Both the position numbers and the translations under genes were made by a program. A stretch of DNA of 19,813 bases, from NCBI GenBank assembly GCA_945869365.1, contig CAMBOW010000026.1:1-19813 (forward strand), read 5' to 3'. Below the pieces are notes generated by a model, which was given only the letters and a program-made list of their open reading frames with translations, was not told the origin of the DNA and did not search any database. Below are positions 1 through 7,062 of this stretch, one piece after another. Positions within the stretch are counted from its first letter, which is position 1. Each line of letters starts with the position of its first letter. The stretch is from Flavobacterium psychrophilum (GTDB lineage Bacteria > Bacteroidota > Bacteroidia > Flavobacteriales > Flavobacteriaceae).

Positions 1-738
1 ACCAACCTCCACGCGTCAATTGAAGACAAAGAAATACTAAAAGGCATCAACCTGGAGATCAAAGCCGGAGAAGTTCATGCGATTATGGGACCCAATGGCG
101 CCGGAAAAAGCACCTTGTCTTCGATTATTGCAGGCAATCAGAATTATAACGTGACCGAGGGAGAAATTTTCCTAGAAGGCCAAGAAATCTCCGAACTGGC
201 AGCCGAAGAACGCGCCCACAAAGGGGTGTTTTTGTCGTTTCAGTATCCGGTAGAAATTCCAGGTGTTTCGGTGACCAATTTTATAAAAACCGCCATCAAC
301 GAAAAGCGCAAAGCCAACAAACAAGCCGAAATGCCGGCCAACGAAATGCTCAAACTGATTCGCGAAAAATCAGAATTGCTCGAGATGGATCGCAAGTTTT
401 TATCACGTTCGTTGAACCAAGGATTCTCGGGCGGCGAAAAGAAACGAAACGAGATTTTCCAAATGGCCATGTTGGAACCCAAAATCGCCATCCTAGACGA
501 AACCGATTCGGGCTTAGACATCGATGCCTTGCGCATTGTGGCCAATGGCGTAAACAAATTAAAAAACGAACACAACGCGGTTCTCGTAATCACCCATTAC
601 CAACGTTTATTGGAATACATCATCCCCGATTTTGTGCACGTGTTAATGGACGGCAAAATCGTAAAATCGGGCGACGCTTCTTTGGCGTTGGAGCTAGAGG
701 AAAAAGGGTACGACTGGATAAAGAATGAAATGGGGTAG
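1..738 (+). CDS. sufC: Fe-S cluster assembly ATPase SufC (5' end outside window)
   Basis: This is the ABC-type ATPase of the SUF scaffold, a soluble subunit that works with SufB and SufD to build iron-sulfur clusters in the cytoplasm. The frame is open from base 1, upstream of the first ATG at 85, and reads TNLHASIEDKEILKGINLEI, so only about five residues are missing; a start at 85 would cut away the first beta strands. Visible motifs are the Walker A GPNGAGKST (88-114), the signature SGGEKK (427-444), the Walker B ending in LDE (Asp 496-498, Glu 499-501) followed by the D-loop DSGLD, and the H-loop His at 595-597. About 245 residues are present, close to the usual 250. sufB is probably just upstream. 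The stop TAG is followed two bases later by the heptamer array. Family assignment is near certain. Confidence 0.97.
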   Translation, partial: TNLHASIEDKEILKGINLEIKAGEVHAIMGPNGAGKSTLSSIIAGNQNYNVTEGEIFLEGQEISELAAEERAHKGVFLSFQYPVEIPGVSVTNFIKTAINEKRKANKQAEMPANEMLKLIREKSELLEMDRKFLSRSLNQGFSGGEKKRNEIFQMAMLEPKIAILDETDSGLDIDALRIVANGVNKLKNEHNAVLVITHYQRLLEYIIPDFVHVLMDGKIVKSGDASLALELEEKGYDWIKNEMG

Positions 739-740
739 TT

Positions 741-789
741 GTTTCAGGTTTCAGGTTTCAGGTTTCAGGTTTCAGGTTTCAGGTTTCAA
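741..789 (+). repeat. Left heptamer array, (GTTTCAG)6 plus GTTTCAA
   Basis: Six perfect tandem copies of GTTTCAG occupy 741-782, followed by a seventh copy with one change (GTTTCAA, 783-789). The array begins two bases after the sufC stop codon. Seven base pairs times three gives a 21-bp coding period, so the array can be translated as a repeated FQVSGFR peptide, but there is no ATG within or ahead of it. It is the inverted partner of the array at 1223-1250. Confidence 0.95.
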
Positions 790-831
790 GAAGAGAATAA
801 AGATACAATCCAATACTTAAATATATACGCC

Positions 832-1221
832 ATGGCAACAATTAAATCTTTCGAGGACCTCGAAATATGGAAAGAGGCAAGACAATTAGCAAAAGAAATT
901 TATGTCATTTCAAATGAAACGGCATTGAAAACAGATTTTAGATTTAAAGAACAAATAAAGGCTGCGTCGGGCTCAATAATGGATAATATTGCAGAGGGAT
1001 TTGAAAGAGACGGAACGATCGAATTTCGACAATTTTTATCCATTGCAAAAGGTTCAGCAGGCGAAACAAGATCGCAGATTTATCGACTTTTTGATTACGA
1101 ATACATTAGCGAAGAACGATTTATAGCGTTAAAAAACATATGTGAAACCTTGAGTGGGAAGATTAAAAACTTCATCACCTATTTAAATAAAAAGGATTTT
1201 AAAGGAAACAAGTTTCAATAA
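832..1221 (+). CDS. Four helix bundle protein (23S rRNA intervening-sequence / S23 family)
   Basis: This gene encodes a small alpha-helical protein of 129 residues. It carries the S23-family hallmarks: an N-terminal SFEDLEIWKEARQLAKEIY helix, a central DNIAEGFERDG turn, and FLSIAKGSAGETRSQIYR in the third helix. The founding members are encoded in intervening sequences of 23S rRNA genes, and relatives include the Avd accessory protein of diversity-generating retroelements; the function of stand-alone copies is unknown. I chose the ATG at 832 because it gives the usual family length and starts right at the conserved region. The open frame continues upstream to a TTG at 739, but that stretch only translates the heptamer array. 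The gene interrupts sufC-sufD and probably shares their transcript, as I see no promoter of its own. Arginine codons are AGA or CGA only, unlike the neighbours, which suggests acquisition. Confidence 0.9.
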   Translation: MATIKSFEDLEIWKEARQLAKEIYVISNETALKTDFRFKEQIKAASGSIMDNIAEGFERDGTIEFRQFLSIAKGSAGETRSQIYRLFDYEYISEERFIALKNICETLSGKIKNFITYLNKKDFKGNKFQ

Positions 1222-1222
1222 C

Positions 1223-1250
1223 CTGAAACTTTAAACTTTAAACCTGAAAC
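1223..1250 (-). repeat. Right heptamer array, inverted relative to the left array
   Basis: Four 7-bp units in exact register follow the four-helix gene: CTGAAAC (1223-1229), TTTAAAC (1230-1236), TTTAAAC (1237-1243) and CTGAAAC (1244-1250). On the minus strand these read GTTTCAG, GTTTAAA, GTTTAAA, GTTTCAG, so the two outer units match the left array perfectly and the inner two are variants. In RNA the two arrays could pair over about 28 nt with G-U wobbles and two mismatches, enclosing the whole gene. Confidence 0.85.
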
Positions 1251-1257
1251 TAATTCC

Positions 1258-2574
1258 ATGGACCTAAAAGAAAAACTCCTTTCCTCTTTCCTGGCTTTTG
1301 AAGCCCAAGTAGATGTAAATGCGAGCGTGCATGACAGCCGTTTGGAGGCCATAAAATGCTTTGAAACAAAAGGATTCCCAACCAAAAAAGAGGAGGCGTG
1401 GAAGTATACTTCCCTAAATTCGGTGCTGAAAAATGATTTTTCGGTGTTCCCCAAACACGAGAATACAATCGAATTTTCGGACGTAAAAAAATACTTTTTG
1501 CACGAGATAGACACCTACAAAGTGGTCTTTATTGATGGCGTATTCAGTTCGTTTTTGTCGGCCACGACACATGATGGGCTAGATGTGTGTTTGATGTCAT
1601 CAGCACTAGCAAAGCCCAAATACAAGATGGTTATTGATGCCTATTACCATCAAATTGCCAACAAAGAAGAATCGCTTACGGCCCTAAATACAGCTTTTGC
1701 CACCGAGGGCGCCTTTATTCATGTTCCTAAAAGCAAGGTGGTTGATAAGCCTATTGAAATCATGTATTTCACCACCGGAATCGAATCGGCTTTGTTGGTG
1801 CAGCCGCGCAATTTGATTGTGGTGGGCGAAAATTCGCATGTGCAAATTATTGAGCGCCACCAGTGCCTACATGGTAATCCGGCACTTACTAATTCGGTTA
1901 CGGAAGTCTTTGCCCAAAAACGAGCCATTGTCGATTACTATAAAATCCAAAACGACTTACAGTCGGCTAACCTAATAGACAACACCTACATTTCCCAAAA
2001 ACAAGAAAGCCATGTTTCCATACATACCTTCTCGTTTGGCGGAAACCTCACCCGAAACAATTTGAACTTTTACCATTTTGGCGAACGCATAGATTCTACA
2101 TTAAAGGGCATTACCATTATTGGCGACAAACAACACGTGGATCATTTTACCTTGGTGAATCACGCGACGCCCAATTGCGAAAGCCACCAAAACTACAAAA
2201 CCATCATAGCCGATAGCGCCACAGGCGTGTTTAACGGTAAAATTTTCGTTGAAAAAGAGGCGCAAAAAACCGATGCCTTTCAGCAAAACAACAATATTTT
2301 AATTGGCGACAAAGCCACGATAAATGCCAAGCCTCAATTGGAAATTTTTGCCGATGACGTGAAGTGCTCACACGGCTGCACCATTGGCCAGCTCGACGAA
2401 ACGGCCTTGTTTTACATGCAGCAACGCGGAATTCCCCAAAAAGAAGCCAAAGCTTTGCTCATGTATGCCTTCTCAAACGACGTGATTGATAGCATCAAAA
2501 TTCCCGAATTAAAACAGCGCATCACCAAGATCATCGCTACTAAATTGGGCGTGAGTTTGGGGTTTGATTTGTAG
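1258..2574 (+). CDS. sufD: Fe-S cluster assembly protein SufD
   Basis: SufD is a scaffold subunit that pairs with SufB and is driven by SufC to assemble iron-sulfur clusters. The product has 438 residues, normal for the family. It has the N-terminal helical region with the KKEEAWKYTSL motif (about residues 42-53), the central right-handed beta-helix, and the C-terminal SufB/SufD core with KCSHGCTIG, followed by the typical YMQQRGIP and helical tail. Cys370 and His372 in that motif correspond by position to Cys358 and His360 of the E. coli protein, where the His is functionally important. The ATG at 1258 lies 7 bases after the right heptamer array, so translation initiation and any coupling with sufC may be affected by the inserted cassette. 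No transcription terminator is evident downstream. Confidence 0.96.
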   Translation: MDLKEKLLSSFLAFEAQVDVNASVHDSRLEAIKCFETKGFPTKKEEAWKYTSLNSVLKNDFSVFPKHENTIEFSDVKKYFLHEIDTYKVVFIDGVFSSFLSATTHDGLDVCLMSSALAKPKYKMVIDAYYHQIANKEESLTALNTAFATEGAFIHVPKSKVVDKPIEIMYFTTGIESALLVQPRNLIVVGENSHVQIIERHQCLHGNPALTNSVTEVFAQKRAIVDYYKIQNDLQSANLIDNTYISQKQESHVSIHTFSFGGNLTRNNLNFYHFGERIDSTLKGITIIGDKQHVDHFTLVNHATPNCESHQNYKTIIADSATGVFNGKIFVEKEAQKTDAFQQNNNILIGDKATINAKPQLEIFADDVKCSHGCTIGQLDETALFYMQQRGIPQKEAKALLMYAFSNDVIDSIKIPELKQRITKIIATKLGVSLGFDL

Positions 2575-2618
2575 GGGAATTGGGTTAAGGTTTAGCGCGG
2601 TTAGGGTTAAAACCAGTA

Positions 2619-3962
2619 TTACTGTATACTTCTCACAATCCCACTCAACAAGCCATTAAAGTCAAACACATCGTCTTCGCGCAGGCCTAAACGCACTACC
2701 ACTAAATCTTGGCTCGGAAATATAGCCACCATTTGGCCCTGAAACCCGCTGGCGTAATACATGTTTTTGGGCGCATCGGGGAATTTTCCTCCGGCATTCA
2801 GCCAAAAGTGCCCGCCGTAATTGTCTTGTGAAGTGGCAGTTGGTGTAGATACATAGCTTGCCCATGACGGGTCAAATAGCTGCTCGCCATTCCAGTTTCC
2901 GCGGTGCAAATACAAGAGTCCTAATTTTGCCCAATCTCTTGCCGTGGCCCAGCCGTAGGAAGATCCCACATAATTACCCGCCATATCGGTTTCTACCAGC
3001 ATGGATTCCATGCCCATTTTATCGATCAAACAGCTGTACCAAAAATCCAAATAGTCTTGGTGTGTGTTAAATTGATTGCTCAACACCAATGACAATAAAT
3101 TGGTTGTCCCTGACGAATAATTCCAGTGCGTGTTTGGGGCAAAGGCGGCTTGTTTTTCGAGTTGTACCCGGCCCATATTTGAGGATTGAAATAGCATTTG
3201 GGTGGCGTCACAAATTTTGTCGTATTGCTCTTCCCAAGCCAAACCCGAATTCATGTGCAGCAAGTCGTTGAGCGAAATTTTGGCGCGTTGGTCGTTTTTC
3301 CATTCGGGAATAGCCACCGGCGCGTTGAGGTTGATTTTGCCTTGTTTTTGCAAGATTCCAAAATAGGTAGCCGTGAGACTTTTGGTCATGGACCAGCCCA
3401 ATAGTTTACTGTTTTTGGTAAAGCCCGGACCATACTGTTCGGCAATGATGTGGTCTTTGTAAATCACCAAAACGGCGCGGCTGCGTTTGTCGGTTTTGGC
3501 ATCTACATCAAAGGCATTGGCTATCGTTTTTTGCAATAAGGGATAAATTATATTGGGGAACACACTGTCTTTGGCTTCGCTCGTTCCATAGGGATAAGGC
3601 AGCTTTGAAGGGTTTGGCGTTCTTTTGGGTACGTCATAGGGTTTGTGCACGTCAAAGGAATCGTCAATGAGTGTTGCGCCCAATCCGTTGCGGTATATGG
3701 CTTTGCGCGTTTTGAGTCCAAACACAGAAGCGGTGGCAAAACTTGCTTTGTCGTCAATTTGATTTGTGGCTAATTTCACCAACGGAATGTCGTTGTCGCC
3801 ATGTTCGATGCTTGCTTGCGACCGCCCATCAATAAAGTGCACCGAGGCCACGCTTTTGGCCGAAAAGCCCGAGATTAAGTCGAGTTTAGGGTAATTGGTA
3901 TATCCCAAATAAAGTACAAAAGCGAGAACAATAAATCCTAAAAATTTGAAGCTTTTCTTCAT
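2619..3962 (-). CDS. Serine hydrolase, class C beta-lactamase-related (COG1680 type)
   Basis: This is a membrane-anchored or exported serine hydrolase of the beta-lactamase/penicillin-binding-protein superfamily (447 residues). The N-terminus MKKSFKFLGFIVLAFVLYLG is a basic stretch followed by a hydrophobic segment, probably an uncleaved anchor or signal peptide. The catalytic SxxK is SMTK (residues 191-194, inside GWSMTKSLTA), the second motif is YSS (282-284, a YxS variant of YxN), and the third region reads YASGFQGQM, as in other esterase-like members rather than KTG. The substrate cannot be read from the sequence; an ester or a peptidoglycan-derived peptide is more likely than an antibiotic. 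I chose the start at 3962 because it opens directly on the signal segment; an in-frame ATG at 4058 would add 32 charged residues ahead of it. It runs against the SUF genes and separates sufD from sufS. Confidence 0.88.
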   Translation of the reverse strand: MKKSFKFLGFIVLAFVLYLGYTNYPKLDLISGFSAKSVASVHFIDGRSQASIEHGDNDIPLVKLATNQIDDKASFATASVFGLKTRKAIYRNGLGATLIDDSFDVHKPYDVPKRTPNPSKLPYPYGTSEAKDSVFPNIIYPLLQKTIANAFDVDAKTDKRSRAVLVIYKDHIIAEQYGPGFTKNSKLLGWSMTKSLTATYFGILQKQGKINLNAPVAIPEWKNDQRAKISLNDLLHMNSGLAWEEQYDKICDATQMLFQSSNMGRVQLEKQAAFAPNTHWNYSSGTTNLLSLVLSNQFNTHQDYLDFWYSCLIDKMGMESMLVETDMAGNYVGSSYGWATARDWAKLGLLYLHRGNWNGEQLFDPSWASYVSTPTATSQDNYGGHFWLNAGGKFPDAPKNMYYASGFQGQMVAIFPSQDLVVVRLGLREDDVFDFNGLLSGIVRSIQ

Positions 3963-4058
3963 GTCAAAAAATTTGATGCAAGGTACTTTTTTTGAAAGAA
4001 AATCAAACTTCTTTTTCCCCAAGGATTTAATTCGTGCTCGATGTAAATATTCATGCAA

Positions 4059-4093
4059 TTGCCGTTTTTAGACACGCTATTTTATTACTTTTG
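4059..4093 (+). promoter_or_regulatory. Putative Bacteroidota-type promoter for sufS
   Basis: A TACTTTTG at 4086-4093 matches the Bacteroidota -7 element TAnnTTTG and lies 24 bases before the sufS ATG, implying a short leader of about 18-20 bases. A TTG at 4059-4061 could be the -33 element, but the 24-base gap is slightly longer than the usual range, so only the -7 box is convincing. A dedicated promoter makes sense because the upstream gene is on the other strand. Confidence 0.5.
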
Positions 4094-4117
4094 TGGGTAC
4101 AATTTTTTTAAATAACT

Positions 4118-5332
4118 ATGTTAGACATCACTAAGGTTCGAGCCGATTTTCCCATTTTACAACAAGAAATTAATGGACATCCATTGGTTTACTTTGACAA
4201 TGGCGCTACCTCGCAAAAACCGCAGGTCGTGATTGATGCGATTAGTAACTATTACCAAGAAACCAACGCCAACATTCACCGCGGGGTGCACACTTTAAGC
4301 CAACGCGCTACGGATGCCTACGAAGCTTCTCGTGAAATCATGAGGCAACACCTCAATGCAGCCTATGCGCACGAAGTGTTGTTTACTGCTGGAACCACGC
4401 ACGGCATCAATTTGGTGGCCAACGGATTTGCTTCCTTTTTACAAGCAGGCGATGAGGTGCTTATCTCGGCCATGGAACACCACAGCAATATTGTGCCTTG
4501 GCAACTTTTGTGCGAAAAAACAGGCGCCAGATTGCGCGTGATTCCCATGAACGAAAACGGCGAATTGATTCAAGAAGCCTACTTACAATTATTGAATCCC
4601 AACACCAAACTGGTTGCGGTTACCCATATTTCAAATGCTTTAGGCACCATCAATCCCATTCAAGAAATGGTGGCCCAAGCACACCAAGTTGGCGCAGCCT
4701 TTTTGGTAGACGGCGCTCAAGCAGTGCCCCATTTGCAGCCCGATGTGCAAGCTCTGGATTGCGATTTTTATGCTTTTTCTGGGCACAAAATATGCGGCCC
4801 TACCGGCACCGGAATTTTATATGGTAAAGAAGAGTGGCTCCACAAACTGCCACCCTACCAAGGCGGCGGCGAGATGATCAAAACCGTCACCTTTGAGAAA
4901 ACAACATACGCCGATTTACCCCATAAATTTGAAGCCGGAACACCAAATATCGGCGGAGGAATTGCGTTGGGCGTGGCTGTACAATACATGCAAAACATTG
5001 GTTTTGAAGCCATCGCGGCACATGAAAAAAAATTACTGGATTACGCTACTCAACAATTACTCCAAATAGAAGGCCTTAAAATTTACGGAACGGCTGCCCA
5101 TAAAACTTCGGTGATTTCGTTTAATGTGGGCGATATTCATCCGTATGATTTAGGTACAATTATTGATAAGAAAGGCATCGCGGTGCGCACCGGACACCAC
5201 TGTACCCAACCCATTATGGATTTTTTTGGTATACCGGGCACCATTCGGGCTTCGTTTGCATTTTACAATACTACTGTCGAAATTGATCTTTTTGTATCGG
5301 CACTAAAAAAAGCAGCAACGATGCTACGTTAA
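4118..5332 (+). CDS. sufS: Cysteine desulfurase SufS
   Basis: SufS is a pyridoxal-phosphate enzyme that takes sulfur from L-cysteine, forms a persulfide on its active-site cysteine and passes it to SufE. The product has 404 residues, full length for a group II (SufS/CsdA) desulfurase. The PLP-binding lysine is K224 in FSGHKICGPTGTG, the cofactor-contacting Asp is D198 in VDGAQ, His121 lies in MEHHSN, and the catalytic cysteine is C362 in RTGHHCTQP. The group II signature is also clear in the N-terminal YFDNGATSQKP and in NIHRGVHTLS. It opens a plus-strand run with the lipoprotein, sufE, DUF59 and DUF2480 genes, with gaps of 5-18 bases, so these five are probably one operon starting at the promoter at about 4086. 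Confidence 0.97.
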   Translation: MLDITKVRADFPILQQEINGHPLVYFDNGATSQKPQVVIDAISNYYQETNANIHRGVHTLSQRATDAYEASREIMRQHLNAAYAHEVLFTAGTTHGINLVANGFASFLQAGDEVLISAMEHHSNIVPWQLLCEKTGARLRVIPMNENGELIQEAYLQLLNPNTKLVAVTHISNALGTINPIQEMVAQAHQVGAAFLVDGAQAVPHLQPDVQALDCDFYAFSGHKICGPTGTGILYGKEEWLHKLPPYQGGGEMIKTVTFEKTTYADLPHKFEAGTPNIGGGIALGVAVQYMQNIGFEAIAAHEKKLLDYATQQLLQIEGLKIYGTAAHKTSVISFNVGDIHPYDLGTIIDKKGIAVRTGHHCTQPIMDFFGIPGTIRASFAFYNTTVEIDLFVSALKKAATMLR

Positions 5333-5350
5333 TTTTAAAAATTCAGAATT

Positions 5351-5785
5351 ATGAAACTAATTAGTTATATCCTATTCACCCTCTTTTTAAGCAAAGGCTG
5401 TGTGAATCAACCCAAACAAGATTATTCAAAATCTATCCTTACCTATACGGCTGAAACCCGCGGTTATTATATGCAAATAACTTTAGAGGACAAGGAGTTG
5501 CGCATCAGTAAAGACAGAGAAACGCGTTTGCCATCGGTTCGAATTCCGCTTACGGCAGCCGATCAAAAAAAGGTGTTGGCGATGGTAAAAGCCATCGATG
5601 TGCCCAATTTGTCTCAACTGAAAGCGCCCACCGAAAAACGCTTTTATGACGGTGCGGCTATCGGCAATTTGAGCGTAACGCACAAAGGGGAAACCTTTGG
5701 AACGGCAGGATTTGACCACGGTAACCCGCCTGTTGAAATTGAACAACTGGTTGCCTTTATGAATGCATTTGATAAATCAGAATAA
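5351..5785 (+). CDS. Small putative lipoprotein within the SUF operon
   Basis: I do not recognise this 144-residue protein. It has a short N-terminal hydrophobic segment (ISYILFTLFL) ending at SKGC, with Cys17 a possible lipidation site. The Lys two residues before the Cys makes the lipobox unusual, so lipoprotein status is plausible but not secure. The mature part, about 125 residues, is hydrophilic with alternating beta-like segments (YYMQITLEDKELRIS, then GNLSVTHKGETFGTAGFDHG) and looks like a compact beta-rich domain. It lies 18 bases after sufS and 5 bases before sufE, so it should be co-transcribed with cytoplasmic Fe-S assembly genes even though the protein is probably exported. Whether it has any part in Fe-S metabolism is unknown. 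Confidence 0.75.
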   Translation: MKLISYILFTLFLSKGCVNQPKQDYSKSILTYTAETRGYYMQITLEDKELRISKDRETRLPSVRIPLTAADQKKVLAMVKAIDVPNLSQLKAPTEKRFYDGAAIGNLSVTHKGETFGTAGFDHGNPPVEIEQLVAFMNAFDKSE

Positions 5786-5790
5786 CACCA

Positions 5791-6213
5791 ATGACAATCG
5801 CTGAAATTCAAGCCGAAATCATTGATGACTTTTCCTTGTTTGACGACTGGGATGAGCGGTTTCAGTACCTGATTGATTTAGGAAAAACCTTGCCGCTCAT
5901 TGATGAGCAATTTAAGTTGCCCGAAAACACCATCAAAGGCTGTCAATCAAACGTGTGGTTGCACGCCGAAAACGAGCAGGGAAAATTGGTCTTCACCGCC
6001 GACAGCGACGCGATTATTACCAGAGGAATTGTGGCCTTGTTGCTGCGCACCTTTTCCAATCAGACGCCACAAGACATCTTGAACGCCTCGACCGATTATA
6101 TAGACAGCATCGGACTCAAAGCCCAGCTTTCGCCTACTCGCGCAAATGGCTTGGTTTCGATGATTAAACAAATTAAATTATATGCTTTGGCTTACCAAGC
6201 AAAAAACAACTAA
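5791..6213 (+). CDS. sufE: Sulfur acceptor protein SufE
   Basis: SufE accepts persulfide sulfur from SufS, stimulates its activity and hands the sulfur to the SufBCD scaffold. The product has 140 residues, normal for the family. The active-site cysteine is C51 in TIKGCQSNVW, at the same residue number as in the E. coli protein. The N-terminal FDDWDERFQYLIDLGKTLP and the later DSDAIITRGIVALLLR are also characteristic. The start ATG lies 5 bases after the stop of the small lipoprotein gene, consistent with an operon. No missing residues or oddities were seen. Confidence 0.96.
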   Translation: MTIAEIQAEIIDDFSLFDDWDERFQYLIDLGKTLPLIDEQFKLPENTIKGCQSNVWLHAENEQGKLVFTADSDAIITRGIVALLLRTFSNQTPQDILNASTDYIDSIGLKAQLSPTRANGLVSMIKQIKLYALAYQAKNN

Positions 6214-6219
6214 CCGAAA

Positions 6220-6543
6220 ATGGAATACGAAATTGATACGACCCAATTGGGGGAAGACATTGTAAAAAAACTCAAAACCATTTATGATCCCGAGATCCCA
6301 GTTGATATTTATGAACTAGGACTCATTTATGACGTAATGGTGAATGAAGCGTACGAAGTAAAAATCCTCATGACTTTAACTTCTCCCAACTGTCCGGTGG
6401 CCGAGAGTTTGCCGCGCGAAGTAGAAGACAAAGTGCGATCGATAGAAAACGTAAAAAGTGCCGAAGTCGAAATTACCTTTGACCCACCTTGGAGCAAAGA
6501 TTTGATGAGCGAAGAAGCCAAATTAGAATTAGGTATGCTGTAA
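6220..6543 (+). CDS. sufT: SUF-associated DUF59/MIP18 family Fe-S assembly protein (SufT-like)
   Basis: This is a 107-residue single-domain protein of the MIP18/DUF59 family, whose members (SufT, PaaD-like and eukaryotic CIA2 proteins) help deliver or mature iron-sulfur clusters. Family signatures are DPEIPVDIYELGLIYDV (residues 23-39), MTLTSPNCPVAESLP (51-65) with the conserved Cys58, and the C-terminal FDPPWSKDLMSEEAK. It starts 6 bases after sufE and is followed closely by the DUF2480 gene. The symbol sufT is applied by family and context; the precise role in this organism is inferred. Confidence 0.9.
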   Translation: MEYEIDTTQLGEDIVKKLKTIYDPEIPVDIYELGLIYDVMVNEAYEVKILMTLTSPNCPVAESLPREVEDKVRSIENVKSAEVEITFDPPWSKDLMSEEAKLELGML

Positions 6544-6558
6544 AGCATCAGATATTTT

Positions 6559-7062
6559 ATGGACGAAATTCAAAATAGAGTAGCCAGTTCGCCCTTGATG
6601 GTATTTGATCTAGAGGATTACTATCCCGAAGGCATCAAAACCCAAGTTGATCTTTCGGTTTGGCTAATTGAGGGGTTTTTACTCAGAGAAAAAGAGTTTC
6701 GACAAGCCTTGGCTTTGTACGATTGGAGTCAATACCAAAATCAGTATGTGGCCATTCATTGCAGCACCGACGCTATTTTGCCGGCTTGGGCCGAACAATT
6801 GGTTGCCGTTCAGTTGATGCCGTATGCCAAAAAAGTAGTGCTGGGTTCAGCACATAAAATAGATGAACTTTTGTATGCCGAAATTTTGGCTACTGTGGAT
6901 TATTCTCCTTTTGAAGGAAAACCAATTATTCTAAAAGGGTGTTCTAAAAAACCCGTTCCGTCAAGCGTTTATATTTTGGCTTTGCAGTATTTGCAGCCCC
7001 TAGCCAAAAGCATCATGTATGGAGAAGCCTGCTCGGCTGTGCCTTTGTACAAGAAAAAATAA
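6559..7062 (+). CDS. DUF2480 family protein
   Basis: This 167-residue cytoplasmic protein has no signal peptide or membrane segment and resembles the DUF2480 family of Bacteroidota, which is often found at the end of SUF gene clusters. It starts MDEIQNRVASSPLMVFDLEDYYP and has a middle section VAIHCSTDAILPAWAEQLVA. Two cysteines, in ILKGCSK and GEACSAV, are possible metal or sulfur ligands, but that is inference. It is the last gene of the plus-strand SUF run, 15 bases after the DUF59 gene. Its stop codon directly abuts the stop codon of hflX on the other strand. No biochemical function is established to my knowledge. Confidence 0.82.
   Translation: MDEIQNRVASSPLMVFDLEDYYPEGIKTQVDLSVWLIEGFLLREKEFRQALALYDWSQYQNQYVAIHCSTDAILPAWAEQLVAVQLMPYAKKVVLGSAHKIDELLYAEILATVDYSPFEGKPIILKGCSKKPVPSSVYILALQYLQPLAKSIMYGEACSAVPLYKKK

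Larger units (their letters stand above)
741..1250 (+). mobile_element. Putative heptamer-bracketed four-helix bundle cassette
   Basis: This 510-bp segment fills the sufC-sufD junction. It consists of the GTTTCAG array on the left, one S23-type four-helix bundle gene, and an array of the same heptamer in inverted orientation on the right. It starts 2 bases after the sufC stop and ends 7 bases before the sufD ATG, so neither gene is damaged. No transposase is present. The flanks are tagtt on the left and taatt on the right, which is not an exact target duplication. The gene uses only AGA (4) and CGA (3) for arginine, whereas sufC mostly uses CGC. That the segment is or was mobile is an inference from the terminal inverted structure, the precise intergenic placement and the codon use. 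Confidence 0.4.

Noticed and set aside
739..831. TTG start at 739 giving a 160-residue four-helix protein with an FQVSGFR repeat at its N-terminus
   Set aside because: The extra 31 codons are only the translated heptamer array and leader; the ATG at 832 gives the normal S23 length and starts at the conserved region.
2575..2618. Telomere-like G-rich stretch (gggttaagg, ggttagggttaa) between sufD and the hydrolase
   Set aside because: It has no regular period and no usable hairpin with a T-run; it is too short to call a repeat or terminator.
2612..2622. The 11-mer ccagtattact also occurs at 18141-18151
   Set aside because: Two intergenic copies of an 11-mer without flanking similarity do not support a repeat family.
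3963..4058. Longer serine hydrolase starting at 4058
   Set aside because: It would put 32 mostly charged residues ahead of an obvious signal/anchor segment that begins with its own ATG at 3962.
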